Shown piece by piece: positions 1 through 11,800 of a stretch of 64,000 bases of DNA. The stretch comes from Drosophila pseudoobscura. Lineage: Eukaryota; Arthropoda; Insecta; Diptera; Drosophilidae. Position 1 is the stretch's first letter. Every line of letters begins with the position of its first letter. The translations under genes were made by a program, and so were the position numbers. The DNA is taken from the NCBI RefSeq assembly GCF_009870125.1, contig NC_046683.1, forward strand, positions 4,278,001 through 4,342,000, read 5' to 3'. Below the pieces are notes generated by a model. It was given only the letters and a program-made list of their open reading frames with translations, did not search any database and was not told the DNA's origin.

Positions 1-3000
1 AATGCACTCAATTGTTCGGCTATCACGAATGGACATGAATGGACGACACACATTTCCATTTTCGAGGATACTCAAATGTCCAATGAATCCCCTCTGCTCT
101 CTCTCTGTGTGTGGTGGGGGATGGGTCCGGTTTGACCGGTGGGGTGGTTAAGGTCGTGTGTCAAGAGTTCTGGGAATTGGCTCCATTTCATTGGCAATCG
201 TTTCGCTTCCTTCCGACCGTAACCTTTGCCCCTCCCACACGCTCTCCATGATACTGTGTATCCTTCAACCTGTTCTGTTCTCTGTGTGGGTGTGTGATTG
301 GAGTGAAAGCCATTCCTGAAACGCATAATTGAAGTGCAAATTACACTTTTACCTCGCATCCGAAAAAGGGTTACCATGGGATACCCTTCATCAGTTTTCT
401 GTCCCGCATTTTTCTACGAAAATTAATCTCATCTCTCTCGTATCTGTATCTGTCGGGTTGGAACTTTAAAAAGAAAACAGAACAGAAATTAAAGTTTAAG
501 TAAAATCTGAATCGGGAAAGTCGATATTAATCTTATGGACTGGCCATCGCGAGAGCCAATCGATCGGGGAACAATCCACATCTTGCCGAATCATCAATCG
601 ATACCTTCTTATTCGTCTTTCTTCTGAAGTGAAGACTAGTAAACCAACCTGTCATTGGAGTGACCTTCATCTCATCCTTCATCTCCACGACAGGACATCA
701 ATAGGTAGTCTCGTACACGCGTTCACAATTGTCCACCATCCCCGACGCTTCTCGACTCGACTCATTGATAATTGGAGGTGCATGGCATCCAGCAGGTCTT
801 TTGTTTGCTCTAAACTGACCAATTCAGAATGCTCGTGCAGAAGATTTTGCAATCACCAACGTAATAGATCTGAAGGAACCTATGATCTTCGGTTGGTGGG
901 GGTAGCAAAACGGTTAGATATTTGTCTACTATTTTACGGCTAAGATTTGTGTCCAGAATAAGAATAGAACAACGATCGAGGGAATTTTCATTCGGAAAAA
1001 CCTTCTCCTTTCAAAAACGAAACAAAATATGAGCCAAATCTGCTCAGACGGTCTCAAGTGATGTATCTATCTAGATCTATAGTATCTATAAAGTATAAAG
1101 TTCCATTAGCAAATGTTTCATTGCTAGATTTTTCATTAGCAAATGTTTTCCACGTTCCCTCATGAATGGCAATTCTCCATTCCGTTCGCTTATATAGTAG
1201 TATATTTTAGAGCTAGCAGAACAGAGTAGCATCTATGGAACTATACAGATCCATCAACAAATGTTCCATTATCAGATGTTCCCCCGTGAACGCCAGTTCC
1301 GTTCGTTTATGGGAAATCTGTACAGGTTATAAGAGTTCAACAGAGTTTGAAAACATATTCAAGTACTGCGGATGATAGTTAGAGTCGTAGTGTGTGTTTC
1401 CTGTTACATTTGCAGGTCATGCAGAGATATTTGAGTGGCGCCCAAGTGAAATCTGAATGACTGAATGTGCGGTGGCTACCTCTACCTCTACCTCAATCTC
1501 TACCTCTAGCCATTGTCGTACTCGTTGCTCTGTGGCTCTGTGGTCACGTATGGCATGGTGGCGCTTTCCCTCTCTCGCTCCGATGGAGAGTGCGTGGATT
1601 GGGGAGTGTGTGGTGTCGCCTCGATTGTGGGCTTCTTTAAACCGCTTTGTGCTTTTTACTTACACAATTGCCGCATTCTGCACTCTTGCTTTCCTACGGA
1701 TTTCATTTAATTTTCATATGTCATAACTGTATATATATATATATATCTCCCTGCGGACATGACCCTATCTGTGGCTCTGCCTCTGCCCCTTGGTGTGGGC
1801 CGTGGGCTGGTTGATGGAGTGGCTGGGGGGCCTTCTTCTATGGGGACGGACAGCGGCGTTTACTAGAGTTTACTTTGGGTGCAAAACTTTCATTCATTCT
1901 TTCCCTCTGTGAGTGTGTTGCTGTCTGCCGCCATCTGAAGCGTGTCTTTTGGACAGTTATGCCTCGTATTGTATGGAATTTTATGGCCCCTCCACCTCCC
2001 AACCGACCGACCGACCGAGCGACCACCTGACTGATTCAAAAGATATCTCGTTCGTTCGTTTGTTGGGCAGGTATTTTTATCTCTGTTTGGATGGACTGAA
2101 AGTGAAAGAGAGTGCAGCAGCAGATTTCTGTTGAATGTCGAATGGAATTCATAGTAAATACGCCGTACAAGATGTATACAAAATAATTCATTAAAAGGGA
2201 AACTCTATTTACTTTTAATATCTTTATTTTTGTGGTATTCTTATCGACGATAATTGCGTACAGCAGCAATGTCCCTCGTGTATTTTGTATTTGCATTCTC
2301 AGGGCATTCGCTGGTGCGTCTGGCTGGCTTCGACTTCGGCTACGGCTTCGGCTTCGGCTTCGGCTTTGGTCTGTCAAGGAATAAATCTCGCAGCAAGTGG
2401 GAGCAGTTATTGATAAAGCTGTTGAATGTGTTCTTAATGAAAAGTGGGAATAACCCTTGAGCGAGTAAATACACAATTGATATGGTACGCGGTACGAATT
2501 TCCCCATAAGCGAACGGATTTCCCCAAAAGGGTTTATGGCATTCATCCCGAGCCTCTCTGTGGAACGTAGAATCGTAATGTGTGGTTGAGGTTTAAAATA
2601 AATAGACCTATCGATCAATTAGACGTTTGGAGCGTTTACTTTGCTTTTATGTGATATTTCCTCTGCCCATTTATTCCCTTTCATCATGGGAACTTTGGAG
2701 TGCTCCAATGCTCCTCCGCTCCATTGTTATCTACATTTGCGGTCGTACGAACGTACATCTGGTGGCGTTGTAGAGTAGTGGGTGACGTATATACCACTCC
2801 CACACCCACGCACCACATCTCTCTCCCTCTCTCTTGCTCTCCTTCTCTGTAGAAGCTTACGTACCCACACAAACAGAGATAGACGCACGCATCGGGAGTC
2901 ACGATGGTCGTCATCGTCGCCCATCGCCCATCGCCAGCGTCATCGCCCATCGCTTCCCATTCCAATTGGACTTGGTGGCTTCTATTCACTTCACTTCACT

Positions 3001-3080
3001 TCACATCACTTCTCCTCCAGAGCCGTCGCTGTCACGACGAGGGTGGAGAAGGAGGCAGGAGGCTAGGAGGCGTTGATGAG
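1..3080. other. Upstream non-coding DNA
   Basis: I see no convincing coding exon here. Open frames on both strands are short, change register and are compositionally biased. The stretch holds pyrimidine tracts, a short (TA)n run near 1730-1746, a CGGCTT/CGGCTA-rich run near 2335-2370 and a pair of diverged repeats near 1075-1330. It lies upstream of the probable non-coding first exon of C3G and is most simply intergenic or promoter-distal DNA. Confidence 0.5.
1075..1330. repeat. Two diverged copies of a short repeat
   Basis: Two segments, about 1075-1200 and 1230-1330, share an ordered set of blocks: 'tctata', 'ccatYa-caaatgtt', and 'ttCCGTTCGYTTAT'. They look like an old tandem duplication. 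The last block recurs elsewhere in the window (near 2497, 9680, 15511 and 58626), so the unit may belong to a dispersed family. Confidence 0.45.
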
Positions 3081-3087
3081 GAGGAGG

Positions 3088-3706
3088 CATAAAATATGCC
3101 TCATGCCCAAAATTTAGTTTCATTTTCGTTTGCGCTGCGTCAAGAGTTGAGTTGTGTGTTTCTCCTCTTTTTTGTCGCTGTTTCTGTCTGTTGTTTGTAG
3201 CGCATTATTAATTATGACGACGAGCTGCTGCCTCAAAAGTTATCTAACCGTTGCCGGGCGCACACACGGCCGGAAGGAAGGAAGCACTTCTTTCGTACGG
3301 ATAACCCGCTCTGTAGGAACGAACGAACCAAATCAAAATAACAAAAAAGTATACGCTTCGGAACATTGAGGTGCGGAACGAGCTTAGCGTCCAGTGGAAC
3401 GTGGAACGTGGAAGTGTAACGAGGATCGACTGAAAAAAAGCGCAAATTTACCGGAAAATCGAAGAAAATCATTTTTTAAGAGATAGTTAGAGAACAACAA
3501 CAACAAAAAAGCAAAACATAAGAAAAGGTGAAAGAAAAAAAAGGTCGAAAAAGAGAAAGAAAATACAATACAAAGAAGGAGAAAGAAAAGGCAGACGGAA
3601 AAGTGAAATAACAAAAAGAAAAAAAAAAGTGAAAGAACAACAAACGAAAGCAGACAGAGAAAGCGAGGGAGAGAGAGACGCCCAGCGAAGAACAAACGAT
3701 TCTCGT
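3088..3706 (+). promoter_or_regulatory. Probable promoter and non-coding 5' exon (C3G)
   Basis: A TATA-like GCATAAAATATG at about 3088-3100 is followed about 25-30 bases later by a possible initiator (TTTAGTTTC). The following few hundred bases end in a very A-rich, CAACAA/GAAA-rich stretch (3383-3700), typical of Drosophila 5' UTRs. It stops at a good donor, GTGAGT at 3707. The next plus-strand coding exon is that of C3G at 8889, so a leader exon spliced across a 5-kb intron is the likely reading. No transcript evidence is available. Confidence 0.35.
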
Positions 3707-6700
3707 GTGAGTAATCGACAGCGACCAAATAGCTTAAATAAGCAATAAGCAACAATATAAATATGATGATGTATAATTCAACGATTCAGTGCACACATAT
3801 GTACACATCACATCCATTGTGTGCTTGTGTGGAATGTTGTACGGGCGAATCGGGAGCGGGGGGAGGCCAAGGGCGGTCAAAATACTTACCTGATGACAGC
3901 ACCTGTGCTCTGTGACGTCATCGTGCGCTGCCGCCCCTCCTCCGCCCCGACGAGCCGCAAGGGCATGGACACACCGGTGGACACAGTCAGTCATTCCGCC
4001 ACACAAACACACACAGACTCCGTCCGTGTTCCGTTCTGTTCGTTCCCCTTGAGATGTCCCTCTTCGTTCCCACGAATGTGGGCGGCATGTTTCGTTTCTC
4101 AGCATTCCCGTTCTTTTCGGTTCCATCAAATATTAGAAGCTTGTTCTGTTCTCGTCGTTCTATCGAATGTTTGGAGGATGTGCCGTTCTCGTCGTTCCCA
4201 CAACTGTGTTAAGCTTGTTCAGTTCTCTGCGTTCCCACATGGAGGGGACTCCATGGGGCTGCCCTATATGTTTCGTTCCATTTGCGTGTGCCAATTTCAT
4301 TTCGTTTCGAGGCATGAAAACATGCGATTAAAGTATCCAGAAGGTCATTGTACCTGTACCAAATGGATATCAAGTAAATAAACAAATTTTTAAAAAGTAT
4401 ACATTTTGAATTCTTAAAATTGATATGTAATTATTTTATGAGCAATCTCACAATTGTGGAACATTTCTTGTGTTCATTCTCTGGCTATTTTCTGTCTCTT
4501 TTCCACTTCTCTTTCTGTTGATGACAGAAATTTGAATGAATCGTCACTCTTCCCTCGCTGTTGTGTGTGTGTGTGTGTGTGTGTGCTTTTGTTGCTATTT
4601 GGCGTTGACAACAGATTATGTCATGTCGTTTTACTGCTTTGTTTTATTGCTTCTTACCCCCGCCCCCGTCCCCCTCCTTTCCGCGATGTGTAGCACGCGT
4701 ACGAACGCGTTGGGGGCACATCTGCCGCCGCCTTCTGCCCAGGAACTATACGCTATTGCGATCGCGATTGTGGCATGGAGTGGCGCGGTTAGAAAGCATG
4801 GCATTCCATGCAGCAATCAACACACAGCATTCCACAATGCATACATATGTATGTATGTATGTGTGTGGCTTTTGGTGTTTGCTGCGCGAGCGCTCATTCA
4901 TTCATTCATTCAACATTTTCATTTTCACATTTTTGCGCGTTTTGGTGTTGCTGTTTTCGGCTCCTGCTTCTCTGTTGAGTGGTTTCTGTTTTGTTTTCGT
5001 TTTACATTTCGCCATGATTTCGTAAATGCTTCAATTCACTCTCTTGTGTAAGCTGCCGCTCTCTCTCTCTCTCTCTCTTAACGAACGGTTATCACAAAGC
5101 TACCCATTGGAAGGGCTTGTGACTGAGAGAGTTGTAAACAAGCCTCACCTTTACATAAGTACAATGTGCTTGTGCCCTTGCCATGCCTTTCTCTCTCTCA
5201 AAAGCTTGCACTCTTGCGGTGCCTACGATCTCGCTGTCTCTCTCTCTTTCGGCAAACAGGTTGAAGCTTTACTCTCCTTTGGAAAGAGCAGGAAAAACAA
5301 TATCAAGAGAAACAGAGAGCGGGAGCGAGGTTGACAAATGTTGGTCAAGTTTTTGAGAGAGAGAGAGAGAGAGAGCGTCGTCGCCGCCGCACAGTGTGGC
5401 CGCAGCCGTAAAGAGGCGGAAAAATGCAGGGTTTGAGTGAGAGAAAGAGAACTTTCTTCTAAAGTTATTATGTAAAAAATACAAATTGATTATTTTACAT
5501 GGGCAAATATTCACCGGCAACAAAGTTTAGCTATCAGAATTTATTGTGCTGACTGAATTTCGAAAGATATTTATTTTGGCAAGGCCGCCGCACTGTGCGC
5601 CGCCCAGAGGACTTTGCATACGGGGGGAATAATGAAGCAGCGTTGATTATGAATGATCTTCATTATCGTCGTCGTCGTTGGTTGTGCCAATTACCAATTT
5701 GGTGTCATCGCCGATTGCCTCCCTTTCTCTGTGGACCATTTGACTGGGCCATGCCATGCCTTGCCCCATTTGACAGTCGCTTTAAATCCGCCTAGCCCAG
5801 ATCGTGGCTTTGCATACCCTAGCCGCGGGCACCAGGAGGGGTATATCGATCGATTCCAATCCCCATCTGATCTGAATAGAGACCCCTACATGAGTTTTCA
5901 AGGTCAAACACTGAATGGATAGTATTTATATCGTACTAGAGAGTTTCTTTTATACATTTACATATTTCTAATCAGACCTCAAATTTTGTTCTCTATCTAC
6001 AATGAAAAATATCCCATAAGCAAAAGAATTAAAAGAAGAAAATTGAACATTAATGGAATTTGATTTTGTTTAAAGGGTATCCAAAAGTTCGCCATTCGAA
6101 AAACTAGGAGTTTCTGCATTCTTTAATCTATTAATTTGTTGTGTTTCATACATATGTATGTATGTATGTACATATATTTTCTTTTTGGCCAGAACCAGAA
6201 TTGAAATCACCTCTCGTTCGACTTGTCCAACCCGCTCTCCGTTGCCTGATCCAATTTCCTCGACTCGCGACTCGATTGCAGCGATGCCGAAGTGCCGGTG
6301 GCAGTGGCACTGCCAGTGGCTGTGGCATATCGGGTTCGTGTTTGGCTCATTTCGGATTTTGGATTTCTGATTTCTGATTTCTCGTTTCCCCACTTCTTGT
6401 CGTGTGCCAAAAATTAATTGGGTGAACGTGCTTTCTGGCATTCTCGGATCTGCATTAAGTGTATGCTTAGGGAAATATTTCTGTAATCCCTGAAAAGTAG
6501 AGCAGAGCGGTATTTATTCAGGCACAGGGGAATAATCAATATTCAATTCCGGAAATTATCATCAGAACCAAAAGTGTTTGCCCGCCACCAGACAGCCGGC
6601 ATATATAAATATGTGTTTGGCTTTCAAGCAGGAAATGTCAACTCGATTCGAGCCATATCTGAATAGGGGGGAATCCGCCTGCCGCCTACCGCCTGTCGCC

Positions 6701-7508
6701 TATTCGATTGCCGAGCGCCGATAGGCCCCACGATAAGCAAAAGCAATCGATCCCGAAACAACCCTTAACCTTCATGGGGGTCGGATGTACCTTTAGCCCT
6801 GGCCTTAGCCGCAATTCCAAGGACATCGGTTACGGGTTTCCACCACTAACCTTGACCCCGAGTGAGAGGCCATTTTCGGTATTTCTAGCTTTTCTTTTAA
6901 ACGAAATTATGATGTATTGTGTATTGGGGCTGTCTATACGGTTTTTGGTTTTGTTTTTGCGAAGCCTTCGATTTTGTGCTCATTTCCAAGGCAAGTCACG
7001 AGCGGCACTTGCAAATTGAAGAAATCCGCCCAAAGGCCACAAGCCACCAGACACCAGCCACCACCTCACCCCCCCATAATCAGCAGCAGTCTCCCTCGCG
7101 CCATAAAGCTCATTCAGGTGTCGTCCCACAGCTGATTGATAATGCAGAGAGAGAGAGAGGAAAGAGAGAGAGAGAGAGTGGGAGAGTAAGAAAAAGTAGG
7201 AGAACCCCGATTGCAGCATCAGCATCGGCATCGGCATCCGCTCCAAGAGCAAGAGAGCGGCGACAAACCGTTGGGTTTTGCCAAGCAATACCCTCTACCA
7301 GAGAGGGTATGCTGATTTTAAGGCTTCTTAAATATAAACACGAAGAAATTTAATAGAATTCACTTGGACTTAGACGTGGATATAATTGAATAGGGCCCAT
7401 ATTTTAATCTACATGTAAAACATTTTAAAATAAATATACAATATTTAATAGGTAGAGTTGGGAGCTATTTAATCGGACTATTATTTTGTTGAGCAAGGAA
7501 ACGTATTT
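3707..7508. other. Non-coding stretch, probable 5' intron of C3G
   Basis: No coding exon was recognised. It holds (TG)n at about 4562-4586, (CT)n at about 5062-5080, (GA)n near 5354-5375 and 7145-7180, ATGT repeats near 6150-6175, and a CATCGG/CATCAG run near 7215-7240. Long open frames here (for example 4536-5051) are low-complexity reads through these repeats. Confidence 0.45.
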
Positions 7509-7723
7509 TTAAGACTCCTTTGCATCGGGCTCCTTGGTTTTGACCCTTGCCACGGCCCAAGAGGACATCCCTGGTTCCATTGCAGGGCCCTGCCAGTGCT
7601 GGTTGTAGAACTCCAGTCGCTCGACAGGAGGGAGCTCCTCCACCTCCACATCCATCATGGAATCAGTGCCCAGCACGGTCAAGTGCGGAACTCTAGAACT
7701 AGTACTAGTACCAACTAGTTTTC
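7509..7723 (-). CDS. Orphan C-terminal coding exon, unknown protein
   Basis: Read on the minus strand, a clean acceptor (pyrimidine-rich ...TATTATTTCAG at about 7724-7736) opens directly into a frame of about 70 codons that ends in TAA at 7509-7511. The peptide begins KLVGTSTSS and continues through VEVEELPPVERLEFYNQHW to a lysine-rich end, KTKEPDAKES. Composition and codon use look like real protein, unlike the low-complexity frames around it, and an ATTAAA polyadenylation-type hexamer lies about 40 bases downstream. I do not recognise the family. I could not find the upstream exon: the nearest donor, about 80 bases upstream, gives an in-frame TGA. It sits antisense in the 5' region of C3G, so it is either the last exon of a nested gene or a relic. 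It lacks a usable start codon at its beginning. Confidence 0.45.
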
Positions 7724-8888
7724 CTGAAATAATAGACCCTTAATTAGAAAATTAGTAACAAGTTTCGCAAATATTTATTTAATATCATCAACCTAAATGG
7801 TTATCTTACAGCTGTCCAGATAGCATGAAATCTAATCTCTGTTTTGTAAAGGCTATCTTTAAGCAAAAACTACATTCTTTTGGCAATAAAGCAAAAACTT
7901 TGAATTTGAATTTTATATATAAAATATTTTCATATTAATATCAATTTCCGCTCTCCCTCCCCATCGGTGAATATCTATTGGCATTAATTTTCTCTGGGTG
8001 GGATTCCACTTTGAAGAAATTGAAATATAACAAGCCTGTATACATAATAAATCTTTAAAAAAAATGGGGTATCAAATGCTGCAATACCATCGAAGGATGA
8101 ATTTTTTGTGTTTTTTTTGCCGTTTGTCGTTTTTGCTGATGCTGTTCGCAGTCGCAGTCGCTGTCGCCGTCGCAGTCGCTGCTTCTGCTTTTGCTTGATG
8201 GATATTGGCAGAGAGAGAGAGCACGGCTAGACTACGAGAGAGAGTGAGTGCGATGGAGGGTGTGCTTGTTCGTGTGTGTGTGTGTGCAAGTACCATTTGA
8301 TGCTCTTTTTGACACTGGTTTTGTTGTTGTTGTTGTTGTTGGTGGTGGTGCTGCTGCTGCTGGCCTAGCGGCTCGCTCGTCCGATCGATCTCCCCAGAGC
8401 TGTTGCTGCTTGTTGGCCGATTCTCCGTTGGCCGTTGGACACCTCCGCGTTTGGGGAGGCGCGTTTTGCCATTTTTGCGGATTTTCATAGTTCAAAGCGC
8501 TTTCCAGTCGTCGACAGCAGCACGAGACGTGACATCGGCAGCGTCCAAGATTTAGACTCTAAATATAATCATTTTATAATCATTTATTTTTATTTTGTGA
8601 TTAATTCAATCGAAATAGATAGAGAGAGAGAGAGAGAGGGCAAGACCAGAAAATTGCTCTTGAAAGTGAATGGAAAGAATGGAAAACAAAAGAGAAAGAT
8701 ATGATGAAAGAAAGCAATAGAATTGGCGCTGGATTCGTAAAAGTTCATACGAAATTTATTCCGTTTCTCTCAGTGTTGATTAGTTGCTGATTAGCGGCTG
8801 TGTTTCAGTGTTGTCCAGTGCGGCTTAGTGTTGGTTTTCGTTGTTGTTGTTGTTGTTGCTGTTTTGTTATTATTATTGCGGTTATGCA
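7724..8888. other. Non-coding stretch upstream of first C3G coding exon
   Basis: AT-rich to about 8100, then trinucleotide-type simple sequence on both strands: GTCGCA/GTCGCC near 8150-8185, (GA)n, (TG)n near 8272-8286 and (GTT)n-(GCT)n near 8320-8362. A further (GA)n run lies near 8620-8638. Frames across 8072-8495 on the minus strand are glutamine/histidine- or alanine-rich repeat translations and are not called as genes. The last 150 bases may be 5' UTR of C3G. Confidence 0.4.
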
Positions 8889-11800
8889 ATGCCACAGTTT
8901 GATGAATCTTTTTTGAGCGATTGTGCGCTCGCCGATCGCTGGCATTTCTACTCGTACACGCTCAAGCAGACACCGCATCATCATCACCAGCACAATTATA
9001 GTTACCATCACGATAATGATGACAACGATCATCAGCGGGCACCATGGATGCCGCGAGATAACAACAACAATAGCGGCCACACTCTGCACAACATCAAATT
9101 CCAGCGACGTTGCAGGCACAAAAAGATGCCCCGCCTGGCAGCATCGCTGTCGATGCCAGTGATGCCCATGTCCCAGGACAGTATCCCTAACGCTGTTGCG
9201 GGCGAACGTAAGTGAGGGCGGAGTAGATCGGCGGGGGGACGCACTCTTCGAAATTACCTAAAACATAATCAAGAGAGAGAGAGAGCCTCCAGGCCGGAGC
9301 TGAAGGACGGTTTTTTCCTATGAAAACTGTACTATAAACCCAATTAGTAATTAAATCGAAGATTTTCCCGGAAATGTAATCGTACTTCAGCAGAAACTTC
9401 AAGTTCTACAGAAGGCCCCTCCCGTAAAGGATTCTGCGCAATCAAAGAATGGGGGGCCGAGCCAGTGGGATGATGGGGTGTTCTCCAACTTTGAAGTCAA
9501 GAGAATGGAGGCGGGGGGAGACTGTGAACAAAAATGAAAACAGTATGATTTGAATCAGTTGTGGAGAAAATCAATTTCCTTGAATGGTATCTCGGTGCAC
9601 AGCTGCTGCTGCTTCTACTGCTTCTGTATCAAAGCAAAATCCTTTCTGTTGCTTCCCCGCCGTCTTAAAGCAGTGCAAGTCCGTTCGCTTATGGAAACAT
9701 TTGTGTATCTAATGTTAGACGGGACTTGCTTGTTTCTCAGGGGAAATCAATCACTTTAGTCGCATTCTCTCGACCCGAACAATTTGTTTATTATTATTTT
9801 GCTTGCTTCCCTCATTGCAGACGGCAGCATTAGCTCTCCGAACACGCCGGGCGGAGGTGCCATCGGTGGTGGGTGCAGCAGCAGCAGCAACAACAGCATC
9901 AACAGCGGCAGCTACGCGAGTGCCTCCTCAGTTCCTGTCGCATGCACACCGCCGCCGCCGACGCACCAGAACCAGAACCAGCACCAGCACCAGTACCAGG
10001 GCGGAGGGAGGGCCGGAGGCGGAGTGCCACCGGCACCGCCGAGCGCCGTTCACGGCAATCCGAGCGGATCTTCGGGGCATAAGAACAGCCTCAAGGGAAC
10101 GAAGCTGGCACGACGGGCACGCTCCTTTAAAGACGACCTGATCGAAAAGATATCCCTGATGCGGACCACCAACAACACGCTGGGTCGCTCCCACTCGCCG
10201 CACAGTCCGCGTACGAAGCATGGCGCCGGTGTCAAGCCGCCGCCTTCGAACGAGGAGGTGCAGCGCTCCACACAGACCCTGGAGACGCACGTCAAGGATA
10301 TATCGAATGCCCTCAAGCACTTTCGGGACGTTATTCTGAAGAAGAAGCTCGAGGTGCTGCCCGGCAATGGCACGGTCATCCTGGAGACCATTGCCAGCAT
10401 GTATTCCGGTAGGTGTCCCTCAACCTCAACCAGCAGAACATCCCCTGACATCCCTCTGTGTTTCCGCAGTTATCCAAACGTATACCCCACTGAATGAGAA
10501 CAGTGCCATCATGAGCTCGGCCACGCAGCAGGTCTACCAATCCCTGGGGAAACTCATCAAACTCTGCGACGAGGTAATGCTCTCCGACGAGAGCGGCGAG
10601 TGCCCCTCCCTAAGCAACGATAATGTGCGCGAGGTTATCGATCTACTCGAGGACGCAGTGAGGGTGAGTGCTATAATCGATTTTTATATCGATCATTATC
10701 GAACCGAATCCTTTCAAGTTTTCGATTATTATTAATTCAAAACCAAACGTAAGGCCCCGAAATCCCTCAAAGACGAGTGGTGTCTAAAACGAATGTGTGT
10801 CTGATCACTTATGTGAAATTTCTACAACGGTTTCCGAGACATCAAGGGGAAAATGTACACCAAAAGGGCTTTCAATGAGTCGAACATCCCATCCGTATCT
10901 AATGCAAATCCTCCTGTTTATTCGTTCATTCCCTGTAGAATCTCGTAACCCTGGCCCAGGGTAAACTAAAGGAGCAGGATCAGTGCGCCTTTCGCTACAG
11001 CGGCGCCTCCGGCCTGGGCGGCATTGGGGCCGCAGCCGAGATTATGGGTGCGGTCACAGCATCCAGCACGAATGCAGGCAGCGGCGGCATACTACCGGTT
11101 GGTGGTGTGCCCGGCACCGGGATCACGGGCGTGGCCAGCATGCGGATCTCCGCTGTCGATAACGCGGCCGTTGGCCAGCGCACCTCCCTGCCAGACATTG
11201 CCCTGTCGCCGAAGGAGCGGGCTATCCTGGAGCATCGGAATGTGAACCCCATGCGGGGATCGCACAGCACCGAGAGCATACTGCGCGACACGAGTCCGCC
11301 GCCAAAGCCGCCGCTACCGAATCGGGCAAGCAATCCCCCACCGCTGCCACCCAAGCGACGCAGTCAGCCGCAGGCGCCTCCCGGTGGCTCCTCCTCATCG
11401 ACGTCCACCTCTAACCAGGCCAGTCCGCTGCCCTATGCACAGTCGCACAACATCAGCCTCAACTCGGACCTGGACTGCAGCTCCAACATCTCGCTGCTGA
11501 ACTACGGTGTGGATCGGTAAGTGGCTCGAAGTCAGACCGGACCGTTGATGGTTGATTGATTGTTGGACTCCAACCCTTAGATTATCGGTGCGTTCCCGTT
11601 CTCCGGATGAGAATAGCCAGTGCTCCTTTGACTCGGCTCTGAATCACTCGCGCGAGGAGGAGGATCCGCAGCAACAGCAACAGCAACTGAAGCAGACAGT
11701 GAAGCTGATGGAGGAGGATGCGGACAAGATGATTAGCTACAGTGAGTATTGGATCCCATCAATGATCCCTCGATCCGTATCCACATTCTGCTCAACTCAA

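Noticed and set aside
8072..8495. Two overlapping minus-strand frames of 87-138 codons
   Set aside because: They are translations of CAA/CAG, GTCGCA and (TG)n simple repeats, with no conserved-looking segment.
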